This document shows, one piece after another, positions 26,962 to 35,788 of a stretch of DNA of 64,000 bases (position 1 is its first letter; each line of letters starts with the position of its first letter). Source of the stretch: Pseudomonas serbica (lineage in GTDB: Bacteria > Pseudomonadota > Gammaproteobacteria > Pseudomonadales > Pseudomonadaceae); the NCBI RefSeq assembly GCF_028823535.1, contig NZ_JAQIYM010000008.1, forward strand, positions 248,001 to 312,000. The letters are read 5' to 3'. The position numbers and the translations under genes are program-made. The notes below the pieces were generated by a model. It had not been told where the DNA came from and made no database searches. It saw nothing but the letters and a program-made list of their open reading frames with translations.

Positions 26962-27936
26962 TTATTGATCCGCGGCACCCGCGTGGCCACGATCGGGTTT
27001 GCTCTCGTCCCCTTCGGGATAAAGAGGCTGCGACACGGAGCATTCGGCGCCGACCACGTCCTGTTCCGGGTGACGACCGAAGATCATCGCCAGGGTGCCG
27101 CTGACCGCAATCAAGCCGGCGCCGATCATCAACGACACATCCATCAGCGTGCCCCAGATCAGGCTCGACAGCAGGAACGCCCAGATCAGCCCGGTGTACT
27201 CGAACGGCGCCAGCACGGTTGCAGTGGCGCGCTGGAAACTGGCGAACAGCAGGAACTGGCCGATGCCGCCCATCAGCCCGGCGCCGAGCATGCCCAGCCA
27301 GGCCGGAACGGGTGCCGGGGTGTGGGTCCAGGGCAATGCCAGCGCCATGCAAATGACAAACACTACATTGGTGATCAGCATCTGTTCCAGCACCGAGGTC
27401 TGCTCGTCCACCTGGCGCAACTGGATATAGGTGAAGGCCCAGCACATGGCGGCCAGCAGGGTCAGTACGATCGGCAACGGATCGGCCATGTCGCTGGGGC
27501 GACAGGCAATCACCACGCCGATGAAACCGACGATCAGGGTGAACCACTGCCAGCCGTTGACGCGTTCCTTGAGAATCGCCGTTGCCAGTACCGTGACCAT
27601 GATCGGTGCCGAGAAATACAGGGTGGTCATCTCCGCCAGGGTCAGGTCGCGGGCTGCCGTGTAGTACAGCAGCCACGCCGCGATCGACAGCAGGCCGCGC
27701 ACCACCAGCAGCCGCCGACTGGACGAGCGCCAGGCGCGACGCACCAGTTGCAGGCGGCCGATCAGCAAACAGGCGAGCACCACCACCAGGGCGCGCCAGA
27801 ACAGGATGGTGAACACCGAATAATCGGCCACCAGCCACTTGATGCCGGCATCCTGCAAGGACAGGAACGCATAGCCCAGGGTGCACAGGCCAATGCCTTG
27901 CAAGGAGCGGTCAACCAATGGCCTGTTGTTCATCAT
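26962..27936 (-). CDS. EamA/DMT superfamily transporter
   Basis: The 324-residue membrane protein has ten predicted spans in two EamA halves (first half near residues 15-145, second near 160-300), with the conserved LLYYTAARDLTLAEMTTLYF and GQFLLFASFQRATATV segments. DMT transporters mostly export amino acids or metabolites. The ATG at 27936 overlaps the permease stop codon (ATGATGA), and the end lies 15 bases before the hydrolase gene, so it belongs to the same operon. It may relieve excess product of the uptake pathway. Confidence 0.87.
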   Translation of the reverse strand: MMNNRPLVDRSLQGIGLCTLGYAFLSLQDAGIKWLVADYSVFTILFWRALVVVLACLLIGRLQLVRRAWRSSSRRLLVVRGLLSIAAWLLYYTAARDLTLAEMTTLYFSAPIMVTVLATAILKERVNGWQWFTLIVGFIGVVIACRPSDMADPLPIVLTLLAAMCWAFTYIQLRQVDEQTSVLEQMLITNVVFVICMALALPWTHTPAPVPAWLGMLGAGLMGGIGQFLLFASFQRATATVLAPFEYTGLIWAFLLSSLIWGTLMDVSLMIGAGLIAVSGTLAMIFGRHPEQDVVGAECSVSQPLYPEGDESKPDRGHAGAADQ

Positions 27937-28631
27937 GCAGACCTGCGCACCGGGGTGCCACGGCGTTCGGCGAAGGCGAACAGCGCCTCGATCAGGAACG
28001 TCAGGCACACGTAGACACCGGCCACCAGCAGCAACGGCTCGTACACTTGCAGGGTTTGCGCGCGCACCACGTTGGCCGCGCCCAACAGGTCGATCACCGC
28101 GATGGTCGAGGCCAGGGCCGTGGATTTGAGCAGCATCACGGTTTCCCCGGCCAGGGTCGGCAACAGAAGGCGTAGCGCCCGGGGCAATCGCACCCGCAAC
28201 AGGGCCTGGCGCGGGGTCATGCCAAACGCCGATGCCGCTTCCATTTCACCTTTGGGCACCGCCAACAGGCCGCCACGGATCACTTCGCCGACATAGGCCC
28301 CCACCGACACCACCAGGGCGAACACGATGTACCAGTAGCCGTCACGCAGGTACGGCCAGAGGAAGCTGCCGCGAATCAGCGGGAACTGCGCAAACAGACT
28401 GCCCAGGCCGTAGTAGAAAATGTAGATCTGGATCAGCAAGGGGGTACCGCGGGTGACGCTGGTGTAGAACAGGCTGACCTTGGCGATGACCTTATTCTTC
28501 GAGATGCGCGCCAGTGCCACCAGCACCGCCAGGACAAAACCGAACACACTGGCAATCACCAGGATCGCAAGGGTCGTCTGCAGCCCCCGGAGTAACAGCG
28601 ATGCGTATTCAACTATCCACGCTGGAATCAT
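27933..28631 (-). CDS. Polar amino acid ABC transporter permease (second)
   Basis: The 232-residue inner membrane protein is a HisM/GlnP-type permease with about five spans. The EAA loop, which contacts the ATPase, is visible as EMEAASAFGMTPRQALLRVRL near residue 140-160 (written here as the region from EMEAAS to RVRL). It lies 18 bases behind the first permease gene and overlaps the EamA gene. With its partner it would form the channel for an amino acid or opine-like compound. Confidence 0.9.
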   Translation of the reverse strand: MIPAWIVEYASLLLRGLQTTLAILVIASVFGFVLAVLVALARISKNKVIAKVSLFYTSVTRGTPLLIQIYIFYYGLGSLFAQFPLIRGSFLWPYLRDGYWYIVFALVVSVGAYVGEVIRGGLLAVPKGEMEAASAFGMTPRQALLRVRLPRALRLLLPTLAGETVMLLKSTALASTIAVIDLLGAANVVRAQTLQVYEPLLLVAGVYVCLTFLIEALFAFAERRGTPVRRSA

Positions 28632-28649
28632 TTCGTTCTCTCTGCCGGT

Positions 28650-29363
28650 TCAGTCAGCAAGGGGCATCCAGCGACGAATGCGTCGCTCGAGCCGGCCCGA
28701 CAGGTAGTTGGACGCCAGGGTCACCGCGTAATACAGCGCCGCGGCCGTGAGGTAGAACAACAGGTAATGACGCGTCGAGCCCGCCCCTTGCCGGGCGGTG
28801 TACAGCAGTTCGTTGGTGCCGACCACGCTGATCAGCGCGCTGTCCTTGATCAGGTTGATCCACAGGTTGGCCATCCCCGCCATCGCATACGGCGCCATGA
28901 TCGGCAGCGTGACGCGGCGGAACAGGCCGAAACCGTGCAGGCCGAAGGCTTTCGCCGCTTCGATCTGGCCGAAGGGAATAGCCTGGATCGCCGCCCGGAA
29001 AATCTCCGAGGCGTACGCGCCCTGCACCAGGCCCAGCACCACGATCGCCGCCAGCGGACCGCTGACGTTCACCGCGTCGTAACCCAGGGTTGCCATCAGC
29101 GAGTTGAGCAACATGGAGCCGACGTAGTACAGCAACAGGATCAGCAGCAGCTCCGGCACCGCGCGAAACAGGGTGGTGTAGCCGCGAGCCAGCGCCGCGA
29201 CCGGTCTTGGCCCGCCCAACTTGAGGCAGGCCACCACCAGGCCGATGCCCAGCCCGACCACGAAGGCCCCGGCGGAAATCTGCAGGGTCATCAAGAGCCC
29301 TTTCAGCAACGCCGTGCCCCATCCTTGCTCGCTGAAATTGATCAAATCGAACATTGCTGGCAT
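28650..29363 (-). CDS. Polar amino acid ABC transporter permease (first)
   Basis: The 237-residue inner membrane permease has the family's N-terminal span (LLMTLQISAGAFVVGLGIGL) and the coupling loop from GQIEAAKAFGLHG to RVTLP near residue 150. It is HisQ/GlnP-like. The ATG at 29363 is preferred as GGAG lies 6 bases before it. A REP hairpin separates it from the binding-protein gene, a common way to raise expression of the upstream binding protein. Confidence 0.9.
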   Translation of the reverse strand: MPAMFDLINFSEQGWGTALLKGLLMTLQISAGAFVVGLGIGLVVACLKLGGPRPVAALARGYTTLFRAVPELLLILLLYYVGSMLLNSLMATLGYDAVNVSGPLAAIVVLGLVQGAYASEIFRAAIQAIPFGQIEAAKAFGLHGFGLFRRVTLPIMAPYAMAGMANLWINLIKDSALISVVGTNELLYTARQGAGSTRHYLLFYLTAAALYYAVTLASNYLSGRLERRIRRWMPLAD

Positions 29364-29404
29364 TTCACACTCCATCAACGACCATGAAAAAACTGCCAAA
29401 CCCT

Positions 29405-29478
29405 TGTAGGAGCTGGCTTGCCAGCGAAGCTTCTGGCGGCCTCAAGGGCCCCTTCGCCGGCAAGCCGGCTCCTACAGG
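29405..29478. repeat. REP pair (inverted) between binding protein and permease genes
   Basis: TGTAGGAGCTGGCTTGCCAG at 29405 faces CGCCGGCAAGCCGGCTCCTA ending near 29475, giving a long hairpin within the operon. It follows the binding-protein stop by 14 bases, consistent with a stabilising 3' hairpin. Confidence 0.85.
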
Positions 29479-29491
29479 ATTTGTGCCGGGG

Positions 29492-30274
29492 TCAGAACGC
29501 CGGCTTCACGCTGGTCCCGAAGTAGCTCTGGGACAGCTCGTCATAGTCCTTGCTCGCCAGCAGTTCCTGGATCGCCTTGTCGAGCTTGGCCTTGAGCTCG
29601 GTATCGTCCTTGCGCAGCCCGGCGCCTACGCCCTTGCCGAAGATCGGGTCGTAGGGAACGGTGCCGAGGTAGGCCAGGTCCTTGGCATCGGGGGTCTTGA
29701 CGAAGGCCGCCATGGCGGTGCCGTCGGCCATCATCAGGTCGAGGCGGCCAGCAATCAGGTCGGCGTTGGCCGAGTCCTGGGTGTCGTAGTACTTCACGTC
29801 AGCGATTTTTTCGTAGTAGGTCTTCAGGTAGCTGGCGCTGACCGTGGAGTTCTGCACGCCGATGGTCTTCCCCTTGAGGTCATCCGGGTATTTTTTCACC
29901 GAAGTGTCCTTGGGCCCGACCACGGCGATCGCCGAGTCGTAGTACGCCTTGCTGAAGGCAATCTGTTTTTCCCGCTCCTGGGTCACCGACATCGAGGAAA
30001 AAATCACGTCGATCTTCTTTGCCAGCAACGACGGAATGATCCCGTCCCAGGCCACTTCCTTGATCTCGCACTCGGCTTTCATTTCGCTGCACAGCTTGTG
30101 GATCAGGTCCACTTCAAAGCCTTTCCATTCGCCGTTGGCCTGTTTCTCGGTGTACGGCGGATAGGGTTCGGCCGCGACCGCGAAGCGGATCGGCTGCGCT
30201 TGGGCCGCGCTCATGCCAGCCAGCAATACGCAGGCTGCGCCGGTCAACCAGTGTGCAAAACGTCGATTTCCCAT
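29492..30274 (-). CDS. Polar amino acid ABC transporter periplasmic binding protein
   Basis: The 260-residue exported protein has a signal peptide with cleavage after AQA near residue 26 and the two-lobe fold of the SBP_bac_3 family: PYPPYTEKQANGEWKGFEVD near residue 38 and the lobe hinge LKGKTIGVQNST near residue 125. It collects an amino acid or related compound for the two permeases. The ATG at 30274 is chosen for a normal signal peptide. The following ATPase gene is immediately upstream in the operon. Confidence 0.9.
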   Translation of the reverse strand: MGNRRFAHWLTGAACVLLAGMSAAQAQPIRFAVAAEPYPPYTEKQANGEWKGFEVDLIHKLCSEMKAECEIKEVAWDGIIPSLLAKKIDVIFSSMSVTQEREKQIAFSKAYYDSAIAVVGPKDTSVKKYPDDLKGKTIGVQNSTVSASYLKTYYEKIADVKYYDTQDSANADLIAGRLDLMMADGTAMAAFVKTPDAKDLAYLGTVPYDPIFGKGVGAGLRKDDTELKAKLDKAIQELLASKDYDELSQSYFGTSVKPAF

Positions 30275-30300
30275 GTTGTTTTCCCGTCTTTTTATTGGTG

Positions 30301-31854
30301 TTAGCGAGTTTGATGAGCGTTGACGAATTGCCGGCAACGCTCGCTGCGTGGGTGTACGAACACTTCGTCCGGCGAACCGGTTTCCTCGATCAGGCCTTGA
30401 TGCAAGAAAGCGACCTTGGATGAGACATCGCGGGCGAAGGCCATTTCATGGGTCACCAGGATCATGGTCCGGCCTTCTTCGGCGAGAGAGCGGATCACCC
30501 GCAGCACTTCCCCGACCAGCTCCGGGTCGAGTGCCGAGGTGGGTTCATCGAACAGCATGACCTTGGGCCGCATGGCCAATGCCCGGGCGATGGCCACCCG
30601 TTGTTGCTGTCCCCCGGAGAGAAACGCCGGGTATTCGTTGCGCTTGGCCGCAAGGCCCACCCGTTCGAGCAAGGCTTCGGCACGTTCGGTGGCCTCCGCT
30701 TTGCTCTCGCGAAGGACTTGGGTCGGCGCTTCGATCAGGTTTTCCAGCACCGTGCGATGGGGCCAGAGGTTGAAGTTCTGGAACACCATGCCCAGGCTCG
30801 AGCGGATGCGCACCAGTTGTTTGGCGTCGGCTACCAGCGGTGCGCCGGGGCGGGTGTGGTTCAGGTGAATGCTTTCGCCGTCTACAAGGATGCGTCCCTG
30901 GTCCGGCACCTCGAGCATGTTGATGCAGCGCAGCAAGGTGCTTTTGCCCGAGCCGCTGGCGCCGATCAGCGAGATCACCTCGCCTTCGCGGGCCGTCAGG
31001 GACACGCCCTTGAGCACCTCGATGTTGCCGAAGCGTTTGTGCAGGCGATCGACTTCGATCATGGTTCGCGCGCTGACCGGCTCCCTGACCGGTTCGCTCG
31101 ACACACGGCTGATCACAGGCTTGGGTGCTGGTGCTTTCAACGCCTGGACAAAATCGCGGGTACGCTGGGAGGTCTTGGCCAACAGCAGGGATTGGGCATG
31201 CGCGACCAGGTCAGGATCAGCGACGATCCAAGCCATGGGCCAGTCGGCCATCGGCTGGGATTTCGCCAGGCTACCGATCACCATGCAACGCTCGGCCATG
31301 CCCGGCACTGCCAAGAGACCCAGGTGCGGGTGCTCCAGCGTCAGGTCGTCATGGGCCTCGTCGATCACCACCCGCAACTCATGGGCGATGGCGAGTGTGG
31401 CGATGGTTTTCAATGCTTCAACGTTGCGCTTCGGGCCGGACAGGAAAATCGCCCGCGTGCGCGGGGTCATTGCCTTGGCCAGTGCTGCGCCATCTGCCGA
31501 GACCACCGGCACCAGCGTGGCGCCGCAGGCCTTGAGCGACGCCTCGCTAGTTGGGTGCATCGAATCGAGGACGATCATCTCGTCGCCTGCAGCGAGCAGG
31601 CACATCGACGCGACGAACAAGGCATCCTGTGCCCCGGCCAGCGTGATCACGTTCGCGGCGTTCAGTTCACGGTCCAGCAGTTTGCCGTAGTGCTCGGCAA
31701 GTGCCTCGCGCAAGGCCAGTCGTTCGGTCGATTCGCGGTTGTGGGTGTCACCTTCAGCTGGCACATCAAGATCGGCGTCGGTGATGAAATCGGCGGCGGG
31801 AAAATCCGCGGTGCCGACATGGGGCGTCCGCTCAACAAAGGGTGAAAACCGCAT
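30301..31854 (-). CDS. Fusion of a degenerate aminotransferase-like domain and an amino acid ABC ATPase
   Basis: The 517-residue product has two parts. Residues about 270-517 are a complete polar amino acid ABC ATPase: Walker [10 protein letters not shown] near 296, signature LSGGQQQR near 410, Walker [13 protein letters not shown] near 435 and the switch His in VTHEMAF. Residues 1 to about 250 match the large domain of a class I aminotransferase. Compared with AruH encoded at 54638, it keeps the AGAQ loop, the TPRTRA strand, the acidic IDEAH and the Schiff-base lysine in SLAKSQPM, but lost the PLP-stacking Tyr, the NPSG Asn and the Arg of GWRVGW. The small domain is missing. It may be a sensory or regulatory module. 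It starts behind GAGG at 31854 and heads the operon. Confidence 0.88.
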   Translation of the reverse strand: MRFSPFVERTPHVGTADFPAADFITDADLDVPAEGDTHNRESTERLALREALAEHYGKLLDRELNAANVITLAGAQDALFVASMCLLAAGDEMIVLDSMHPTSEASLKACGATLVPVVSADGAALAKAMTPRTRAIFLSGPKRNVEALKTIATLAIAHELRVVIDEAHDDLTLEHPHLGLLAVPGMAERCMVIGSLAKSQPMADWPMAWIVADPDLVAHAQSLLLAKTSQRTRDFVQALKAPAPKPVISRVSSEPVREPVSARTMIEVDRLHKRFGNIEVLKGVSLTAREGEVISLIGASGSGKSTLLRCINMLEVPDQGRILVDGESIHLNHTRPGAPLVADAKQLVRIRSSLGMVFQNFNLWPHRTVLENLIEAPTQVLRESKAEATERAEALLERVGLAAKRNEYPAFLSGGQQQRVAIARALAMRPKVMLFDEPTSALDPELVGEVLRVIRSLAEEGRTMILVTHEMAFARDVSSKVAFLHQGLIEETGSPDEVFVHPRSERCRQFVNAHQTR

Positions 31855-31918
31855 GCCAGTGCCTCGTTCAATATGAAGAAACGCAAGCCCGCAACCAGCC
31901 GGGGGAGTAGGTGGAACG

Positions 31919-31947
31919 AACATAGTCCAAGCTGAACACTCGTTCAA
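31919..31947 (-). promoter_or_regulatory. Promoter with overlapping palindromic operator for the fusion/ABC operon
   Basis: On the minus strand TTGAAC (plus 31942-31947) and TATGTT (plus 31919-31924) are 17 bases apart, a good sigma-70 promoter 65 bases before the gene. A perfect inverted repeat TGAAC-ACTC-GTTCA (31933-31946) covers the -35 box, as expected for a repressor site of the TetR or GntR type. The same core word occurs upstream of the enoyl-CoA hydratase gene at 61646-61658. Confidence 0.5.
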
Positions 31948-32092
31948 CAGAAAACTGTCGAAGGTTCGCGTTCAGCGTAAACAGGTCGTTTTTGCGACAG
32001 TCACGACGTTTTTGCGATTCGGCCAGCCAGGCCATGCAGAAGGCATCCGGACGTCTATGCTGCTGTAATGTCCTTTGGTTGGAAAACGCCCA

Positions 32093-33646
32093 ATGCAATC
32101 AGGTACATCCACACGGATGCGGTATTGCCGACTACTGGTGTTAGGCGTAGCGGCCCTCGGCGGTTGCGTTCGGCTGGGTCCGGACTTCCAGCCGCCCGCC
32201 GAGCCGTGGGTCGACCGCTGGAACACCCCGGCCCTTGAACACGCCAGCCAACGTGCGCAATACCCGGATATCCGCCAGTGGTGGCAGATCTTCGCCGACC
32301 CGGTGCTCGACCGTTTGATTGCCGAATCGGACGCGCACAACTCCAGCTTGAAGATCGCCGGCCTGCGCGTGATGGAAGCCCGCGCGCAGTTGGGCATCGC
32401 CGAAAGCGGGCGCTACCCGCAGCTGCAACAGGTCACCGCAGACAGCGTTTACATCGATCGTCATCAATCCGGCGGCGACAACCCGGTGGACAGCCACTTG
32501 TGGCAGCACAGCGCGGGGTTCGATGTCGGGTGGGAACTGGACTTCTGGGGGCGCTTCAGCCGTGCCATCGAGGCCGCCGATGCCAGCTATTTCGCGTCTG
32601 AAGCCAACTACGACGACGTGCTGGTCCTGCTGCGGGCGCAAGTCGCCGACAGCTATTTTTTCCTGCGCACCACCGAGGCACGCCTGCGCGTGGCCAATGC
32701 CAACGCCAAGCAGCAATATCGCAACTATGAGATCACCGAAAAACTGTTCAACAGCGGCCAGACCGCCGAACTCGATCTGCAACAAGCCAAGACCCAATAC
32801 CTGGGCACGTTGAGCACCATCCCCCTTCTGGAAGATCAGCTCTATCGCACCCGCAATGCGTTGGCTGTGCTGATCGGCCAGCCACCCGGTGCGCTGCCAC
32901 TGGTGGTCGACAATACCCAGTTGATCCCGCTGGTCGATCGTGCCGTCCTGCAGGATGTCCCGGCCAACCTGCTGCTGCGCCGCCCGGATGTGCGCGCCGC
33001 GGAGCTGAATGTGGCGGCGCAGGGGGCGCTGGTCGGGGTGGCCGAAACCGATTACTACCCGGCCCTGACGTTGCTGGGCAGCATCGTCTGGTCCACCGAC
33101 TCCTTGAGCGGAACCTCGCGCAGCCTCGACCTGATTGGTGGGCCGAGCCTGCGCTGGAACGTGTTCGACTATGGCCGCATCAGCAATAACGTGCGCGTGC
33201 AGGATGCGCGTTTGCAGCAATTGATCGAAGCCTATCGCGACAAGGTGCGCCAGGCCGCGCGCGAGGCGGATGACGCCGCCAACGGTCTGACCCGTTCCCT
33301 GCAACGCGAACGCATCCTGCGCGAGGCCGAAAGCGCCGCGCAACGCTCGCTGGCCCTGGCCAACACGCTGTACCGCGAAGGGTATTCGGACTTCCAGCGG
33401 GTGCTGGATGCCCAGCGCGCGCTGCTCGAACTCCAGGACAATTACCTGGTCAGCCGTGGCGATGCGGTGAGCAATGTGATTGCCCTGTACAAGGCGTTGG
33501 GCGGCGGTTGGTACAGCGACCAGCCCAAGGTCGATTCCGCCACGCGCCAGCAAATGGAACAACGCACTGACTGGGGCGACCTGCTCAAAGACCCGACCGC
33601 TGAGCAGCCCGCCTCCCCCTTGCCCACTCAGGTGAAAAAACCATGA
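32093..33646 (+). CDS. Outer membrane efflux factor (NodT/OprM family)
   Basis: The 517-residue product is an outer membrane channel lipoprotein: the signal peptide ends in a lipobox around ALGGC (near residue 20), and the two TolC-type repeats are marked by GWELDFWGRF near residue 150 and the LLLRRPDVRAAE box near 300. It forms the exit duct of a tripartite efflux pump with the next two genes. The ATG at 32093 is preferred over one eight codons downstream as GGAA lies 7 bases before it. It overlaps the next gene by ATGA. Confidence 0.9.
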   Translation: MQSGTSTRMRYCRLLVLGVAALGGCVRLGPDFQPPAEPWVDRWNTPALEHASQRAQYPDIRQWWQIFADPVLDRLIAESDAHNSSLKIAGLRVMEARAQLGIAESGRYPQLQQVTADSVYIDRHQSGGDNPVDSHLWQHSAGFDVGWELDFWGRFSRAIEAADASYFASEANYDDVLVLLRAQVADSYFFLRTTEARLRVANANAKQQYRNYEITEKLFNSGQTAELDLQQAKTQYLGTLSTIPLLEDQLYRTRNALAVLIGQPPGALPLVVDNTQLIPLVDRAVLQDVPANLLLRRPDVRAAELNVAAQGALVGVAETDYYPALTLLGSIVWSTDSLSGTSRSLDLIGGPSLRWNVFDYGRISNNVRVQDARLQQLIEAYRDKVRQAAREADDAANGLTRSLQRERILREAESAAQRSLALANTLYREGYSDFQRVLDAQRALLELQDNYLVSRGDAVSNVIALYKALGGGWYSDQPKVDSATRQQMEQRTDWGDLLKDPTAEQPASPLPTQVKKP

Positions 33647-34764
33647 CTGAAGCCGCGCCCTCCCCCCAGCCAGCGCAGCCTGCCGCCGACCCTGCAAAAA
33701 AAGGCATCAAGTGGGTGTTACTGCTGATCGTTTTCAGCCTGGCCTGGTATTTGTTGGCTGATCGTTTCACGCCATACACCCAACAAGCGCGGGTAGGTGC
33801 GTTCGTGATTCCAGTGGCGGCGGAAGTGGCGGGCCGGGTAATCCGCGTCAACGTGCGCAATAACCAGGACGTGAAGGCCGGTGAGGTGATTTTCGAGGTC
33901 GACCCGCAGCCCTACCAGATCGCCGTTGACCGGGCACGAGCCGACCTGGAATCGACCCGCCGACAGATCGGCGCCAGCACCGCCGGTATCGCCTCGGCGC
34001 AAGCCAGTCTGCGCGCGGCACAAGCCAACGAGCTCAAGGCGAAGCAGGATAACCAGCGGCTGGAAGGCTTGTACCGTGAAGACCCCGGGACCGTTTCCGT
34101 GCGCTTGCTGGAGGTTTCCCGCGCCAGCCGCGACGCGGCCACCAGCCAGGTCGCCGCGGCCCGCGCCGAAGTCCAGCGCGCGAAGGAACAGGAAGGCGGC
34201 AAAGAGGAAGACAACGCCCTGCTGCGCAGTGCCGCCACCGCCCTGTCGAAAGCCGAACTGGATCTGTCCAACACGCAGATTCGCGCCCGTTCGGCCGGGT
34301 TGATCACCGACCTGCGCACCGACGTCGGCCAATTTGCCGCGGCCGGTAACCCGGTCATGACCCTGATCGCGATCCACGATGTCTGGATCAGCGCCGACAT
34401 GACCGAGAACAACCTCGCCCTGGTCAGGCCCGAGACCCCGGTGTCCATTGCCCTCGATGCGTTGCCCGGCGAAGTCTTCCAGGGCCGGGTGCGCAGCGTC
34501 GGCTACGGCGTCAGCGTCGGCACTCCGGCTGCGCCCGGCAGCCTGCCCACGGTGCAGAACAGCCGCGACTGGCTGCGCCCGGCCCAGCGTTTTCCGGTGA
34601 TCATCGAGTTCTCGGCCGAATCCCTGTCGATGCTCAAGGACAACCGCGCCATCCGTTCCGGTGGCCAGGCTGAAGTCATGGCCTTCCCTGCCGAAGGCAA
34701 CGTACTGAACCCGCTGGGCCGGTTGTTCCTGTGGCTGATGAGCTGGCTGTCGTATGCCTACTAA
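33643..34764 (+). CDS. HlyD/EmrA-type membrane fusion protein
   Basis: The 373-residue periplasmic adaptor has one N-terminal anchor (residues about 24-42), a biotinyl-lipoyl-like half motif (VIRVNVRNNQDVKAGEVIFE), a long coiled coil (about residues 90-200) and a beta-barrel with VWISADMTENNLALVRPE near 245. It links the inner membrane component to the outer membrane factor. The start overlaps the previous stop in ATGA. Genes of this set commonly export aromatic acids or fusaric acid-like compounds. Confidence 0.9.
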   Translation: MTEAAPSPQPAQPAADPAKKGIKWVLLLIVFSLAWYLLADRFTPYTQQARVGAFVIPVAAEVAGRVIRVNVRNNQDVKAGEVIFEVDPQPYQIAVDRARADLESTRRQIGASTAGIASAQASLRAAQANELKAKQDNQRLEGLYREDPGTVSVRLLEVSRASRDAATSQVAAARAEVQRAKEQEGGKEEDNALLRSAATALSKAELDLSNTQIRARSAGLITDLRTDVGQFAAAGNPVMTLIAIHDVWISADMTENNLALVRPETPVSIALDALPGEVFQGRVRSVGYGVSVGTPAAPGSLPTVQNSRDWLRPAQRFPVIIEFSAESLSMLKDNRAIRSGGQAEVMAFPAEGNVLNPLGRLFLWLMSWLSYAY

Positions 34765-35788
34765 ACGCACGCCGAGGGTGCAGCGCGCGCTGCGCCTGGC
34801 CAGTGGCACGGCACTGTGCCTGGCGGTGAGTTTTGGCCTGGGGATGCCCATCCCGTTTCTGGCGCCGGTGCTGGGGGCATTGCTCTTGGTCAGCATCAAT
34901 CGTCCGCTGCCCTTCAAGGCCACCCTGGTGCTGGCACTGACCGCCATGCTGACCACCGGCATCGGCCTGCTGTTGATCCCGCTGCTGCGTTACTACGCGC
35001 TCAGCGGCGTGCTGCTGATCGGGCTGTGCCTGCTGATGGTCTTTCGCTACGGCCAACGTGGCGGCAACAACTTGGTAGTCACCTTCCTGGTGATCGGCCT
35101 GACCATGATCCCCGCCGCCGGGGTTGCCGACTTCGGCCTGGCGGCAACCGTGATCAAGGCGTTGACCAGTGGCCTGCTCCTGGCGGTGCTGATCGGCCGG
35201 GTCAGTCACTGGCTATTCCCCGAACCCGCCGATGCCCCGCCACCCCCGCCCGCCCCGACGTTGTCGGCGAGTGATGTCGATCGGGTGGCTCTACGGGCAA
35301 CCTTGATCGTGATGCCAACGTTTTTACTGGCCCTGATCGACCCCGCCAGCTACATGCCCATCGTGCTCAAGGCCGTAAGCCTGGGCCAGCAGAGCTCCAC
35401 CACCAACGCCCGCGACGCCGCCCGCGAGCTGATTGGCTCGACCTTGCTCGGCGGCCTGTTGGCGATTGCGTTCTGGAGCGCGCTGACGGTCTTTGTGCAC
35501 CTGTGGATGTTCTTCCTGTGGATGCTGCTGTTCGCCCTGATCCTGGCGCGCAAGCTCTATGGCCTGAGCCCGGGCCGGTTGAGTCCCGGCTTCTGGCTCA
35601 ACACTTTGGTCACCCTGATTATCCTGCTGGGGCAATCGGTGCAGGACAGCCTGGCAGGCAAGGACGTCTACACCGCGTTTGCGGTGAGGATGGGGCTGTT
35701 CATCGCCGTGACGTTGTATGCCTGCCTGATGGTGTATTTGCTCGATCAGCGGCAAAACGCCAGCCTCGCACCTACTGGTCCATCATGA
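34754..35788 (+). CDS. DUF2955 membrane protein, likely inner membrane pump subunit
   Basis: The 344-residue product has about ten membrane spans in two blocks separated by a proline-rich loop near residue 160 (ADAPPPPPAP). The family (DUF2955) is related to the FUSC/AaeB group of inner membrane components that export aromatic acids. It overlaps the adaptor gene by 11 bases. It converges with the glycine-zipper gene and its stop is immediately followed by that gene's end. The adjoining hydroquinone catabolic genes suggest an aromatic substrate. Confidence 0.85.
   Translation: MPTKRTPRVQRALRLASGTALCLAVSFGLGMPIPFLAPVLGALLLVSINRPLPFKATLVLALTAMLTTGIGLLLIPLLRYYALSGVLLIGLCLLMVFRYGQRGGNNLVVTFLVIGLTMIPAAGVADFGLAATVIKALTSGLLLAVLIGRVSHWLFPEPADAPPPPPAPTLSASDVDRVALRATLIVMPTFLLALIDPASYMPIVLKAVSLGQQSSTTNARDAARELIGSTLLGGLLAIAFWSALTVFVHLWMFFLWMLLFALILARKLYGLSPGRLSPGFWLNTLVTLIILLGQSVQDSLAGKDVYTAFAVRMGLFIAVTLYACLMVYLLDQRQNASLAPTGPS

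Noticed and set aside
25912..28014. 700-codon open frame on the plus strand
   Set aside because: It runs opposite three well-supported minus-strand genes (hydrolase, EamA, permease end) and has the His/Gln-rich composition of an antisense shadow.
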